A stretch of 41,336 bases of DNA, taken from the IMG/VR virus record IMGVR_UViG_3300048593_000256, positions 1 through 41,336 of that record; one strand, given 5' to 3'. Source of the stretch: a virus. Shown piece after piece: positions 13,664-21,556 of this stretch (its first letter is position 1; the number at the start of each line of letters is the position of its first letter). Under the pieces are notes generated by a model. The model saw nothing but the letters and a program-made list of their open reading frames with translations. It was not told the origin of the DNA and did not search any database. Made by a program: the position numbers and the translations under genes.

Positions 13664-15026
13664 CGGCTGGCGGCCTCGGCCGTACCAGATGCCCGCATGG
13701 CTCGCGATGGAGCGGGGCGTGAGGCGGCATGTCCTTTGCTGGCATCGTCGGGCAGGCAAGGATGATTTTGCGTTGCATCGCGCGGCGGTTGGGATGCTGG
13801 AGCGCGTCGGGACCTATTGGCACATGCTCCCGCAGGCTAATCAGGCCCGCAAGGCGATATGGGATGCAGTGAATCCGCACACAGGCCGGCGCCGCATTGA
13901 TGATGCGTTTCCGCAAGAGCTGCGGGACGTGACCCGCGAGCATGAAATGTTCATCCGTTTCAAAAACGGATCGACGTGGCAGGTTGTGGGCTCTGATAAT
14001 TTCGATGGTCTGGTCGGTTCTCCTCCGGTTGGCGTGGTGTTCTCTGAATACGCATTGGCCAACCCCGATTCGTGGGGCTTCCTACGCCCGATCCTTGCCG
14101 AGAACGGCGGATGGGCGATGTTCATTTCTACCCCGAGGGGCCGAAATCACTTTGCCCGACTTCTCGAATACGCAAAGGCAAACCCCGCAGAATGGTACGG
14201 CGAGAGTCTGACGGTCGAAGATACGGGGGCAATTGCGCCGGAAGTCATTGATCGGGAACGCCGGGAACTGTCAGCGGAGCGCGGAGACAAGGAAGCAAAG
14301 GCAATCGTTCAGCAGGAGTATTTTTGCGATCTTGATGCCGCCATCCCGGGCGCCTACTACGGCGACCACATGGCGAGCGCGGAGCGTGAAGGGAGGATTG
14401 CGCATTTGCCGTGGGTTCCTGCGCTGCCGGTGTATGTGGCGTCAGACCTTGGGCATGGCGACCAGTGTGTTAATTGGTTCTGGCAAGAATTGCCCTCCGG
14501 TCGGATCAGGATTGTGGATGTTCTCGCGGGTTCTGGTGTCGGGATCGATTGGTACGCAAAGCGAGTAACCGCGATGCCGTACACGATCCGGGAAACGTTG
14601 TGGCCTCATGACGGGGCGCATAACAATATTCGGGATGAAAACGGGACGAATCTACAGGCGCAGGCTAAGCGTTTGGGCTGGCATCCGATCAGGATTGTCC
14701 CGAAAGACCCTAGTGTCGAAACAGGCATTCAGGCGGTTCGGCAGTTGTTCGGGACTTTGGAATTCAACACCGACCCGATCCCGCATCTTAAATCAGATGG
14801 CGACATGGAAACGCAAGACGAGGCCCGTTCCCGCATGTCCCGCGCAATGGATGCGTTGCGAGGCTATCGGCGGGAGTGGGACGAGAAACGTCAGCGTTTC
14901 AAGGATGCGCCGCTGCATGATTGGACATCCGACTACGCCGACGCACTGCGAACGCTTGCCCGAGGGAAGAAGAAGCCCGAGCACATGCGTCCGGAGATAC
15001 GCCAACGTTTCGCGATTATGGAGTGA
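13638..15026 (+). CDS. terL: Terminase large subunit
   Basis: 462 residues with a GTG start. N-terminal ATPase: adenine-binding RPRPYQ, Walker A CWHRRAGKD (about residues 34-42), Walker B GVVFSEYALAN (about 131-140) and the coupling motif STPRGRNHF. C-terminal RNase H-like nuclease with acidic residues in YVASDLGHGDQ and SDYADALRTLARG. It pumps DNA into the prohead and cuts concatemers. The length is typical for podovirus terminases. The first ATG-initiated alternative (13689) would delete part of the adenine-binding region, so GTG 13638 is preferred. Confidence 0.93.
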   Translation: MSAITVPANGWRPRPYQMPAWLAMERGVRRHVLCWHRRAGKDDFALHRAAVGMLERVGTYWHMLPQANQARKAIWDAVNPHTGRRRIDDAFPQELRDVTREHEMFIRFKNGSTWQVVGSDNFDGLVGSPPVGVVFSEYALANPDSWGFLRPILAENGGWAMFISTPRGRNHFARLLEYAKANPAEWYGESLTVEDTGAIAPEVIDRERRELSAERGDKEAKAIVQQEYFCDLDAAIPGAYYGDHMASAEREGRIAHLPWVPALPVYVASDLGHGDQCVNWFWQELPSGRIRIVDVLAGSGVGIDWYAKRVTAMPYTIRETLWPHDGAHNNIRDENGTNLQAQAKRLGWHPIRIVPKDPSVETGIQAVRQLFGTLEFNTDPIPHLKSDGDMETQDEARSRMSRAMDALRGYRREWDEKRQRFKDAPLHDWTSDYADALRTLARGKKKPEHMRPEIRQRFAIME

Positions 15027-15029
15027 GCA

Positions 15030-15200
15030 ATGAGAACCCCGAAAATGCCAAAGCAGCCGGCTGCCCCGGCCGCCCCTCCGCCGCCTCCGACCATCGATGA
15101 GGCTGCGCGCAACTCCGAGCAGGCGGACATTGCCCGTCGTCGTCGCGGTCGGCTGGCGAATCGATACGCGGCCAATATGCGGAAGGAACGGCTGGGATGA
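15030..15200 (+). CDS. Short conserved-type head-assembly protein between terL and portal
   Basis: 56 residues: proline-rich N-terminus (PKQPAAPAAPPPPPTIDEAA), then a very basic segment ending ADIARRRRGRLANRYAANM. Small proteins with this 'Pro-rich then RRRRGR' plan sit between the terminase and portal genes in many podoviruses and siphoviruses. The role is unknown; it could bind DNA or the portal. Ends in ATGA with the portal gene. Confidence 0.65.
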   Translation: MRTPKMPKQPAAPAAPPPPPTIDEAARNSEQADIARRRRGRLANRYAANMRKERLG

Positions 15201-16843
15201 GCGACAGCCGCGCCCATGACGTGGTCCGCGAACATGAGGCGATGGTCACTGACCGCGCCCTGTTCGACTCGCTTTACATTGAGCTGGAAGAGCGATTCAG
15301 CTACAAGGGCCGGCACGTCAACAATAAGCGCACGACTCAGGGCGAGAAGTCGTCTCAACGCATATGGGATGAAACTTGCTTGCTTGCTGCGGATCGGTTT
15401 GCGGCCGCTTGCGAGGCGATGATTACCCCGCGGACCGGGAAATATCAAAAGCTTGCGCCGTCTGATCCAGACTTGGCGGATCATAAGCCAAGCGTTGATT
15501 GGTGTGAGGAGAAGACAGATCTGCTGTTCCGGGCGCGGTATTCGCCGCAGACGAACTTCGCCAGCCAGATGTCCGAAAACTACTGGAGCATCGGCGTTTA
15601 CGGGACGGGGACGCTGTTCGTTGACGACATGGTGGGACGTGGGCTGTTGTATCGGGCAATTCACATTGCCGAGTCTTACTTTGCAGAGAATCAGAACGGT
15701 GTCGTCGATAAGTTCCATCGCTCTTTCGAGCCGACGCTAAGGCAGATCGTCCAGCGGTTTGGGCAGGACGCGCTGCCGGCCAAGCTTAGGGGCATCTATG
15801 AGCGAAGCCCGGAGACAAGAGTTCCCCTGATCCACTGTGTCCGGCCGAATCAGGAGCGTGTCGAGTCCCGCTCCGATTACCGCGGCATGGCGTTTTCGTC
15901 TTACTACACGCTCCCGGATGAGCGCGTGATTCTGGAGGAGAGCGGATATCGGACCATGCCGTATTGCGTGGGGCGGTATTCGACTTCTCCGCGCGAAACA
16001 TATGGCCGTGGCCCGGGCATGATGGCGCTGGCGGCGATTAAGAACTTAAACGAGATGGTCAAGACGCTGATCCGCTCGGGACAGCGGGCGGTCGATCCTG
16101 TGTTCCTGCTGACGGATGACGCGCTATTGCAGCCGTTCGATATACGAAACGGCGCTATGAACTTCGGCGGGTTGGATGCCAATGGAAACCCGCTGATTAA
16201 GCCGCTCATGGATGGCGCGCGGGTCGATATCGGTTTCGACTTTGCGGAGCGGGAAGCGCGGATTATCAATGACGCCTTCCTAGTCTCGCTGTTCCAGATT
16301 CTTGTGGATCAGCCGCAGATGACCGCCACCGAGGCAATGCTACGGGCGCAGGAAAAAGGACAGTTGCTGGCCCCGACGATGGGCAGGCTCCAGTCCGAAC
16401 AGTTGCACGCGATTACGGTCCGGGAGCTGGATATTCTGGCGGCTGCTGGTCTATTCGAGGATGCCCCGGATGAGCTGATCGGGCAGACTCCGCTGGTTCA
16501 GTTCGAGAGCCCGCTTAACCGCTTGCAAAAGGCGGAGGACGGTATCGGCATTCTGCGGACGTTCGAGCAACTGGCGCCGCTGATGCAGATCGATCCGAGC
16601 GCGGTTGAGATTGTTGATATCGAGGCAACGGCTAGGATTCTGGCCGAGGTTAACGGCATGCCGTCCCGTGGTCTTAGGGACAAGAAGCAAATGGAAGCGA
16701 TCCGCGAAGGCAGGCGCGAACAGGCCGAGGTGCAGACGATGTTGCAGGCTGCCCCTGTTGCGGCGAGTGCGGCCAAGGATATCGCGATGGCGCAGCAGTT
16801 GGCGCGGCAGGCGCCGGGTCCGCTTCCGGGGGTTGGCGCATGA
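15197..16843 (+). CDS. Portal (head-tail connector) protein
   Basis: 548 residues, T7 gp8-like head-to-tail connecting family. It forms the dodecameric ring through which DNA is packaged and ejected. Diagnostic stretches include FDSLYIELEERFSYKG near the N-terminus, SQMSENYWSIGVYGTGTLFVD, RYSTSPRETYGRGPGMMAL with the following helix, and MTATEAMLRAQEKGQLLAPT. Length matches the family (about 500-560). Preceded by GGAACGGCTGGG. ATGA overlaps on both sides. Confidence 0.93.
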   Translation: MSDSRAHDVVREHEAMVTDRALFDSLYIELEERFSYKGRHVNNKRTTQGEKSSQRIWDETCLLAADRFAAACEAMITPRTGKYQKLAPSDPDLADHKPSVDWCEEKTDLLFRARYSPQTNFASQMSENYWSIGVYGTGTLFVDDMVGRGLLYRAIHIAESYFAENQNGVVDKFHRSFEPTLRQIVQRFGQDALPAKLRGIYERSPETRVPLIHCVRPNQERVESRSDYRGMAFSSYYTLPDERVILEESGYRTMPYCVGRYSTSPRETYGRGPGMMALAAIKNLNEMVKTLIRSGQRAVDPVFLLTDDALLQPFDIRNGAMNFGGLDANGNPLIKPLMDGARVDIGFDFAEREARIINDAFLVSLFQILVDQPQMTATEAMLRAQEKGQLLAPTMGRLQSEQLHAITVRELDILAAAGLFEDAPDELIGQTPLVQFESPLNRLQKAEDGIGILRTFEQLAPLMQIDPSAVEIVDIEATARILAEVNGMPSRGLRDKKQMEAIREGRREQAEVQTMLQAAPVAASAAKDIAMAQQLARQAPGPLPGVGA

Positions 16844-17124
16844 ATCTTCTTGACTCCCTGCTGAGGAAGCACACGGCCTACAAGCGGTGTTTCTGCGATG
16901 CATCCGGGAACCTGACGGATGCAGGCCGCGCTGTCCTTGCGGACCTTGCCGAATATGCGTCACTTGCCAAAGGGCCGACAGTTGTAAGCCCCGTTTCGAG
17001 AATGGTTGACCCGCTGGCAACGCAGCAGCGGATCGGCCGGTGTGATGCTGTCCTGCGAATCTCGCGAATGATCCGGCTGCCGGTGAATCGCATTCATGAA
17101 CTACACGGAGACTTGAATGACTGA
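16840..17124 (+). CDS. Bbp19-like structural protein
   Basis: 94 residues. Pattern YKRCFCDASGNLTDAGRAVL then ADLAEYASLA, later QQRIGRCDAVLRISRMIRLP, fits the Bbp19-like family of podoviruses (named for Bordetella phage BPP-1), found between the portal and scaffold/capsid genes. Role in the virion not established. Overlaps the next gene by 8 bases. Confidence 0.75.
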   Translation: MNLLDSLLRKHTAYKRCFCDASGNLTDAGRAVLADLAEYASLAKGPTVVSPVSRMVDPLATQQRIGRCDAVLRISRMIRLPVNRIHELHGDLND

Positions 17125-17899
17125 CCTTAATGGGTCCGCTGCGGCGGGCAACCCGGCCGACGCCGGAAACTGGATTGAGACCATTCCGGACGCGGAGCTT
17201 CGCGGCTTTGTCCAGACGAAGGGATGGAAAGACCCGGGCGCGATGGCCGACGGGTATCGCAACCTTGAGAAGCTGATGGGCGCGCCGAAGGAGCGGCTGT
17301 TGCGTCTCCCCGAAAAGGAGGATGCGCCGGAGTGGTCGGATATATGGGGAAGGCTTGGCCGTCCCGAAAAGCCGGAGGATTACGGCCTTTCGTTCGAGGG
17401 CGACGCGGCCTTTGCCGAGCGGTTCAGCGGGGTCATGCACAAGGCCGGAATTCCGAAGTCTGCGGCTCAGTTGCTGAATCAGGAATGGAATGCATACGTC
17501 CAAGAGATGATCGACGGCGAGGACAGGGAGTGGCAGGCCCGCGAAAAGAAAGAAATGGAGGACTTGCGCGGCCGCTGGGGAGCGGACTTCGACAAGCATG
17601 CGGAGTTTGGCCGGCGGGCCGGGTTGGAGTTTGGGCTTTCCGAAGAGCAATTCGCCGCAGTGTCCCGGTCCTTGGGTCCGGGTAAGACGCTGGAACTGTT
17701 CCACACCATCGGGCAGAAACTCGGCGAGGCGAGGCCGTTTGAAGGCGACGGCCGGTCGCAGATTCAGTTGACCAGAGAGCAGGCGCTGCACCAGATTCAG
17801 ACCTTGAAGTCTGACCCCGACTTTGTGTCGCGATACCTGCAAGGCGGGCAGGCTGAAAAGGACAAGCTCGAAGCTCTCGCGAAGATTGCATCCAAATGA
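17117..17899 (+). CDS. Capsid scaffolding protein
   Basis: 260 residues, acidic and helical. Contains GWKDPGAMADGYRNLEKLMG and LPEKEDAPEWSDIWGRLGRP followed by PEDYGL, a signature of scaffolds in T7-like podoviruses. Coiled-coil centre and a basic C-terminus (KDKLEALAKIASK) expected to bind the capsid protein. Located two genes upstream of the major capsid gene, as usual. It should be absent from mature virions. Confidence 0.85.
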   Translation: MTDLNGSAAAGNPADAGNWIETIPDAELRGFVQTKGWKDPGAMADGYRNLEKLMGAPKERLLRLPEKEDAPEWSDIWGRLGRPEKPEDYGLSFEGDAAFAERFSGVMHKAGIPKSAAQLLNQEWNAYVQEMIDGEDREWQAREKKEMEDLRGRWGADFDKHAEFGRRAGLEFGLSEEQFAAVSRSLGPGKTLELFHTIGQKLGEARPFEGDGRSQIQLTREQALHQIQTLKSDPDFVSRYLQGGQAEKDKLEALAKIASK

Positions 17900-18063
17900 A
17901 ACAGAGATTGACAAATCAGACGGATCGTGATTCAATCAGGCTAGAGTTGGTGCGCCTTGTTTATCGACACGACAAGGCGCCCGACGATGCAATCGAACGC
18001 GCCCGCGAGCTAGAGCGGTACGTGTTCGGCCAGCCAGCGGACAAGGCCGAAGGCCCCCGCTGA
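17896..18063 (+). CDS. Small conserved-type phage protein before the capsid gene
   Basis: 55 residues, ATGA overlap. RLELVRLVYRHDKAPDDAIE followed by RARELERYVFG; short proteins with an 'RLELVRL..RHDKxPxxxxxRAxxLExYV' pattern occur in the same spot in related podoviruses. Function unknown. Confidence 0.68.
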   Translation: MKQRLTNQTDRDSIRLELVRLVYRHDKAPDDAIERARELERYVFGQPADKAEGPR

Positions 18064-18123
18064 CGCCGTGAAAGAACGGCGCGTGACCGGCGTTAGGGTC
18101 ATGCTGGGCCCCGGCGATGCCGG
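18064..18123 (+). promoter_or_regulatory. Hairpins in the leader of the major capsid gene
   Basis: Between the stop at 18063 and the capsid ATG at 18166 lie a 6-bp hairpin (18064-18069/18076-18081) and a 5-bp hairpin with a 3-nt loop (18111-18115/18119-18123). No U-run follows, so they look like mRNA-stability or processing elements for the highly expressed capsid gene rather than terminators. Confidence 0.45.
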
Positions 18124-18165
18124 AGAAGCCCCGCGAACGAATCCCCATTCATTCGAGGTTTTCTC

Positions 18166-19086
18166 ATGAGCATCAATCTACCGGATCACTATGTAATTAC
18201 GTTCGACACCAGCATGGAGCTTTTGCTCCAGCAGACCGCATCCGCGCTCCGCGATTGCGTCATGCAGGGCAGCTATACCGGCAAGGCTGCGTCCGTTGTT
18301 GACCAGTACGGCGCCATTGAAATGCAGCCAGTTACCGGTCGGCTTGAGCCCAAGGTCCGCAGCGATGCGCCGGTAGATCGGCGTTGGATTTACCCGCTTG
18401 ACCGCGATTTGACGCAGTACGTCGATACGTTCGACAAACTCCGCCTGATGACGGACCCGACTTCGCAGTTCGTGCAGGTTTCGGCCGCTGCGGTTGGCCG
18501 TGACTATGACCGCATCATCATTGACGCGTTCTTTGGCGATGCGCGGACGGGCGAACAAGGCGGGACCACCGTGTCTTTCGGCACGACCTTGACCACCTCG
18601 GCGGGTGGCCGGAACGTGTCTGTCAGCACTGGCGGCACGGCTTCGGGCCTGAACGTGGCGAAGCTGCGGGAAGGTAAGAAAATCCTGATGGCTCGGCAGG
18701 TCGATATCCGGACCGATCCGATTTACTTGGGCGTGACGGCGACCCAGCACGACAACCTGCTGAACGAAGTGCAGATTACCTCTGCGGAATTCAACGGCGG
18801 GGATCGCCCGGTGTTGAAGGAGGGCGAAATCGAGCGGTTCCTCGGTATCAATTTCAAGCGGTGCGAGCTATTCGAGACCGGCACGGACGATGCGGCGGGC
18901 ACTTCTCGCGCCCTGCCGATGTGGGCTAAGTCCGGCATGAAGTTGGGCACTTGGATGTCGCCAAGCACGACTGTCACTCAGGATTTCGGTATCAAGGGCA
19001 ATCCGTACCAGATTTACACCATGATGACCATCGGCGCGACCAGAACGCAGGAAGACAAGGTTCTGCGCGTTTGGTGCCGTGAATAA
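18166..19086 (+). CDS. Major capsid protein
   Basis: 306 residues, start supported by CGAGGTTTTCTC. Sequence INLPDHYVITFDTSMELLLQ, later DRRWIYPLDRDLTQYVDTFD and VGRDYDRIIIDAFFGDARTG match the HK97-fold capsid proteins of BPP-1-like podoviruses (Bbp17 type). C-terminal half is beta-rich (KVLRVWCRE end). Length is typical. Expected to be the most abundant virion protein. Confidence 0.88.
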   Translation: MSINLPDHYVITFDTSMELLLQQTASALRDCVMQGSYTGKAASVVDQYGAIEMQPVTGRLEPKVRSDAPVDRRWIYPLDRDLTQYVDTFDKLRLMTDPTSQFVQVSAAAVGRDYDRIIIDAFFGDARTGEQGGTTVSFGTTLTTSAGGRNVSVSTGGTASGLNVAKLREGKKILMARQVDIRTDPIYLGVTATQHDNLLNEVQITSAEFNGGDRPVLKEGEIERFLGINFKRCELFETGTDDAAGTSRALPMWAKSGMKLGTWMSPSTTVTQDFGIKGNPYQIYTMMTIGATRTQEDKVLRVWCRE

Positions 19087-19100
19087 CCGGGAGAACTAGA

Positions 19101-19607
19101 ATGGCAGTTGTAAACCGCAAGTCTCAGATTGTCACCAACGCCACGACGACCCCAGTTGTTCTGTCCGATCCCGCGCTTCATGGCGGCTTCCTTCGCGAAC
19201 GCGCGGCCGTTGTCACCTCGGCGGCGGATGATTCGGCAACCTCCGTGTTCCGATTCTTCCGTGTTTCGTCTACCTCCCGAATCTCGCAGATTCTCGTGTC
19301 GGCAGCGGACGCCACTACGGCGGGCGCGATCGATATCGGTATCTATCAGACCGAGGATAACGGCGGCGCCGTGGTCGATGCAGACCTGTTTGCGTCGGCT
19401 TTGGACTTGACCGCGGGCCCGTACAACAATTCAGACCAGACGTTTGAGTCCGGCCAGTACACATTGGCGGAAACGGAAAAGCCGTTGTGGGAAGTGCTGG
19501 GTCTGTCGGCAGACTCGCAGCGCGAGTATGACGTGTGCGCTGTTGTGACCACCACGTTCAACGGCGGGCCGACTGCGATCCGAATCGCAGCCCGGTATAC
19601 GGTGTAA
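19101..19607 (+). CDS. Candidate capsid cement/decoration protein
   Basis: 168 residues, start supported by GGGAGAACTAGA. Beta-rich with Ser/Thr (VVLSDPALHGGFLRERAAVV; VFRFFRVSSTSRISQILVSA). It lies directly after the capsid gene, where BPP-1 carries its cement protein Bbp16. Assignment by position and style; the sequence itself is not diagnostic. Alternative: head fibre or head completion protein. Confidence 0.6.
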   Translation: MAVVNRKSQIVTNATTTPVVLSDPALHGGFLRERAAVVTSAADDSATSVFRFFRVSSTSRISQILVSAADATTAGAIDIGIYQTEDNGGAVVDADLFASALDLTAGPYNNSDQTFESGQYTLAETEKPLWEVLGLSADSQREYDVCAVVTTTFNGGPTAIRIAARYTV

Positions 19608-19609
19608 TC

Positions 19610-19807
19610 ATGGCTGATCGTTTCTACTCTTGCGAGTTTGGGACGACCATGAAATCCGGTGTCACGGAGGCGGGTAGTACAACCGCCTCCGCTGATGTCG
19701 AGGTTCGGGTCACGTATGACGCCACCAACAACAGCCGGAGTGCCGCGCTTTTCGCGATCGATGCGATCAAGCAGAAGATTCTGGAAGACACTTGGCCGCC
19801 GGCCTGA
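19610..19807 (+). CDS. Small structural-region protein
   Basis: 65 residues, starting three bases after the previous stop. ADRFYSCEFGTTMKSGVTEA then SADVEVRVTYDATNNSRSAA and a helix (ALFAIDAIKQKILEDT). Small virion or assembly protein of unknown role. Confidence 0.65.
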   Translation: MADRFYSCEFGTTMKSGVTEAGSTTASADVEVRVTYDATNNSRSAALFAIDAIKQKILEDTWPPA

Positions 19808-19815
19808 GGTAGACC

Positions 19816-20112
19816 ATGGCGACGACAGCATCAACTGTATTGCTTGAGAATGGCAGCGCAACAGGCCCATGGCTTTACTTTCCCGGGGGTATAGCCACAA
19901 TTGCCATACAGGCAAACTTCGGGGCTGGTAATGTTGCCGTTGAGTACTTGATGCCGGATGGAGCCACTGCACTCAGCCTCACAGGCTCTATTACTGCAAA
20001 CACCCTTGTGCGTTCAGCAAATGCGCAGTTACACCCGCCCGGCAGATATCGTGCAGTTGTGTCCGGCGGTGCGACGGCGGTATGGGTCAGGATGGACCGG
20101 GTTCCTTCGTAA
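19816..20112 (+). CDS. Small beta-rich structural protein
   Basis: 98 residues, preceded by CTGAGGTAGACC. Repeating short beta strands (WLYFPGGIATIAIQANFG; RYRAVVSGGATAVWVRMDRV) suggest a jelly-roll or Ig-like virion decoration domain. Overlaps the next start by one base (TAATG). Could be a head decoration protein or fibre base. Confidence 0.6.
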   Translation: MATTASTVLLENGSATGPWLYFPGGIATIAIQANFGAGNVAVEYLMPDGATALSLTGSITANTLVRSANAQLHPPGRYRAVVSGGATAVWVRMDRVPS

Positions 20113-20960
20113 TGCGCCAACTCCGGCCGAAGCTGCCCTATGGTGAGAACTCCGCGGAGAGCGTTCAACTGCGCGCCATTGCGGGTTCAGGGTTTGAGCC
20201 CGCGGGGTCTGTTTCTGCGCATGCAACCTCGCCGACCGCGCATGGGGTAGCAACGGGCTCGGCCTCTGGATTCATGTCTGCGGCCGACTGGTCAAAGCTC
20301 AATGGAATCGCCTTGGGCGCGACGGCCAACGCTTCGGATGCTGCTCTGCGGGACAGGTCTACGCATACGGGGTCGCAGGCGGCGAGCACGATCAGCGACT
20401 TTGCGGAGGCGGTAGACGACCGTGTCGCAACGCTATTGGTCGCGGGTTCTGGCGTCACGCTTGTCTATAACGACACGCTCAACACGATTACGGTTTCCGC
20501 AACGTCAGGAGCTGACCCGTGGACCTATATCAAGCTAGGGTCTGACTTTGTCACTTCGAGCGCGACGGCGGTCAATGTGACAAGTCTCGCATTTACACCC
20601 GATGTGTCGAGTACCTATGTGGTCGAGGCTTATTTCCTCTTGCGGACCACAACGGCCACGGTTGGTCCTAGGCCCGGCATCGCATGGCCGTTGTCTGGCG
20701 TCACGGATGGGGCTGGGGATATTCAAACGACTTCGGCAGCAGGGACCAACGTATTTCAGAACGGCAGTGCGGCGGCGGCCATTCTCGCCCCTGTCGGCGG
20801 ATTGCCGAACACCACCGCTAGTTGGCCAGCCATCGCAAGAGCGGTATTCACGACGGGCGCTAGCGTTTCCGGCAATTTTCGGATTCAGCTCGCGAGCGAA
20901 ACTGCCGGCACCAACGTGACGATGCGGGCCGGCAGTTACTTGCGCTATAGGGAAATCTGA
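20112..20960 (+). CDS. Virion fibre protein (head or tail fibre)
   Basis: 282 residues. Central motif HGVATGSASGFMSAADWSKL followed by NGIALGATANASD, the 'GFMSAADkxKLdGIaxGAtaN' repeat of phage fibres, then STISDFAEAVDDRVATLLVA and a small strand-rich region. The C-terminal ~140 residues (WTYIKLGSDFVTSSATAVNV onward, ending GSYLRYREI) form a beta-sandwich-like tip. Probably the receptor-binding or head fibre; no larger tailspike gene is seen in this genome. Confidence 0.75.
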   Translation: MRQLRPKLPYGENSAESVQLRAIAGSGFEPAGSVSAHATSPTAHGVATGSASGFMSAADWSKLNGIALGATANASDAALRDRSTHTGSQAASTISDFAEAVDDRVATLLVAGSGVTLVYNDTLNTITVSATSGADPWTYIKLGSDFVTSSATAVNVTSLAFTPDVSSTYVVEAYFLLRTTTATVGPRPGIAWPLSGVTDGAGDIQTTSAAGTNVFQNGSAAAAILAPVGGLPNTTASWPAIARAVFTTGASVSGNFRIQLASETAGTNVTMRAGSYLRYREI

Positions 20961-21556
20961 TGGCCACCGACGTTGAAATTGTCAATCGCGCTTTGGCGAA
21001 GATCGGCCATAAGCGGATCACAACGCTTGCCGACGCGACCAAGGAAGCGCGGGAAGCGTCGGCGATGTTTGACATCGTGCGAGACGCATTGATCCGTCGG
21101 TATAACTGGAAGTTTGCGATCAAGCGCGCATCCGTCACGGTTGACGCCACGGCTCCGGCGTGGGGGTTCTCGAAACGCTACGACATCCCGTCGGACTGTC
21201 TGAGAATCCTCCAAGTTGGAGAGGTGTATCCGCTGGACCTTTCCGACTATGTGCAGGTCAATACCGATTGGTACACGATTGAAGATGGCTGGATTCTGAC
21301 CGACCTTGCCAGCCCCCTCAAAATCAAATACCTGTACCGCGTCACGGATGAAGCCAAGTTTGACGCGACATTTGTCGAGGCGTTCGCCTGTAAGCTTGGG
21401 ATGGAACTTGCGGAGGTTATTGCAGGTTCAACCGGCAAAACGGAATCGCTCATGAGGCAGTTTCAGATGGCGATCCGTGACGCCCTCGCTGCGAACGCCA
21501 TCGAGGCGCACCCTGCCCGTGTCGGGTCTGACACGTGGGCACTGTCGAGGCTCTGA
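20960..21556 (+). CDS. Tail tubular protein A (T7 gp11-like adaptor)
   Basis: 198 residues. EIVNRALAKIGHKRITTLAD then AMFDIVRDALIRRYNWKFAI, and later WGFSKRYDIPSDCLRILQVG, are classic for gp11-type adaptor proteins that bind the portal and form the upper tail tube. Length equals the family norm. One-base overlaps (TGATG) on both sides couple it with the fibre and nozzle genes. Confidence 0.88.
   Translation: MATDVEIVNRALAKIGHKRITTLADATKEAREASAMFDIVRDALIRRYNWKFAIKRASVTVDATAPAWGFSKRYDIPSDCLRILQVGEVYPLDLSDYVQVNTDWYTIEDGWILTDLASPLKIKYLYRVTDEAKFDATFVEAFACKLGMELAEVIAGSTGKTESLMRQFQMAIRDALAANAIEAHPARVGSDTWALSRL

Noticed and set aside
16451-17935. 494-codon minus-strand frame antisense to portal/scaffold genes
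   Set aside because: Shadow of GC-rich codon use; the plus strand encodes clear portal, Bbp19-like and scaffold proteins.
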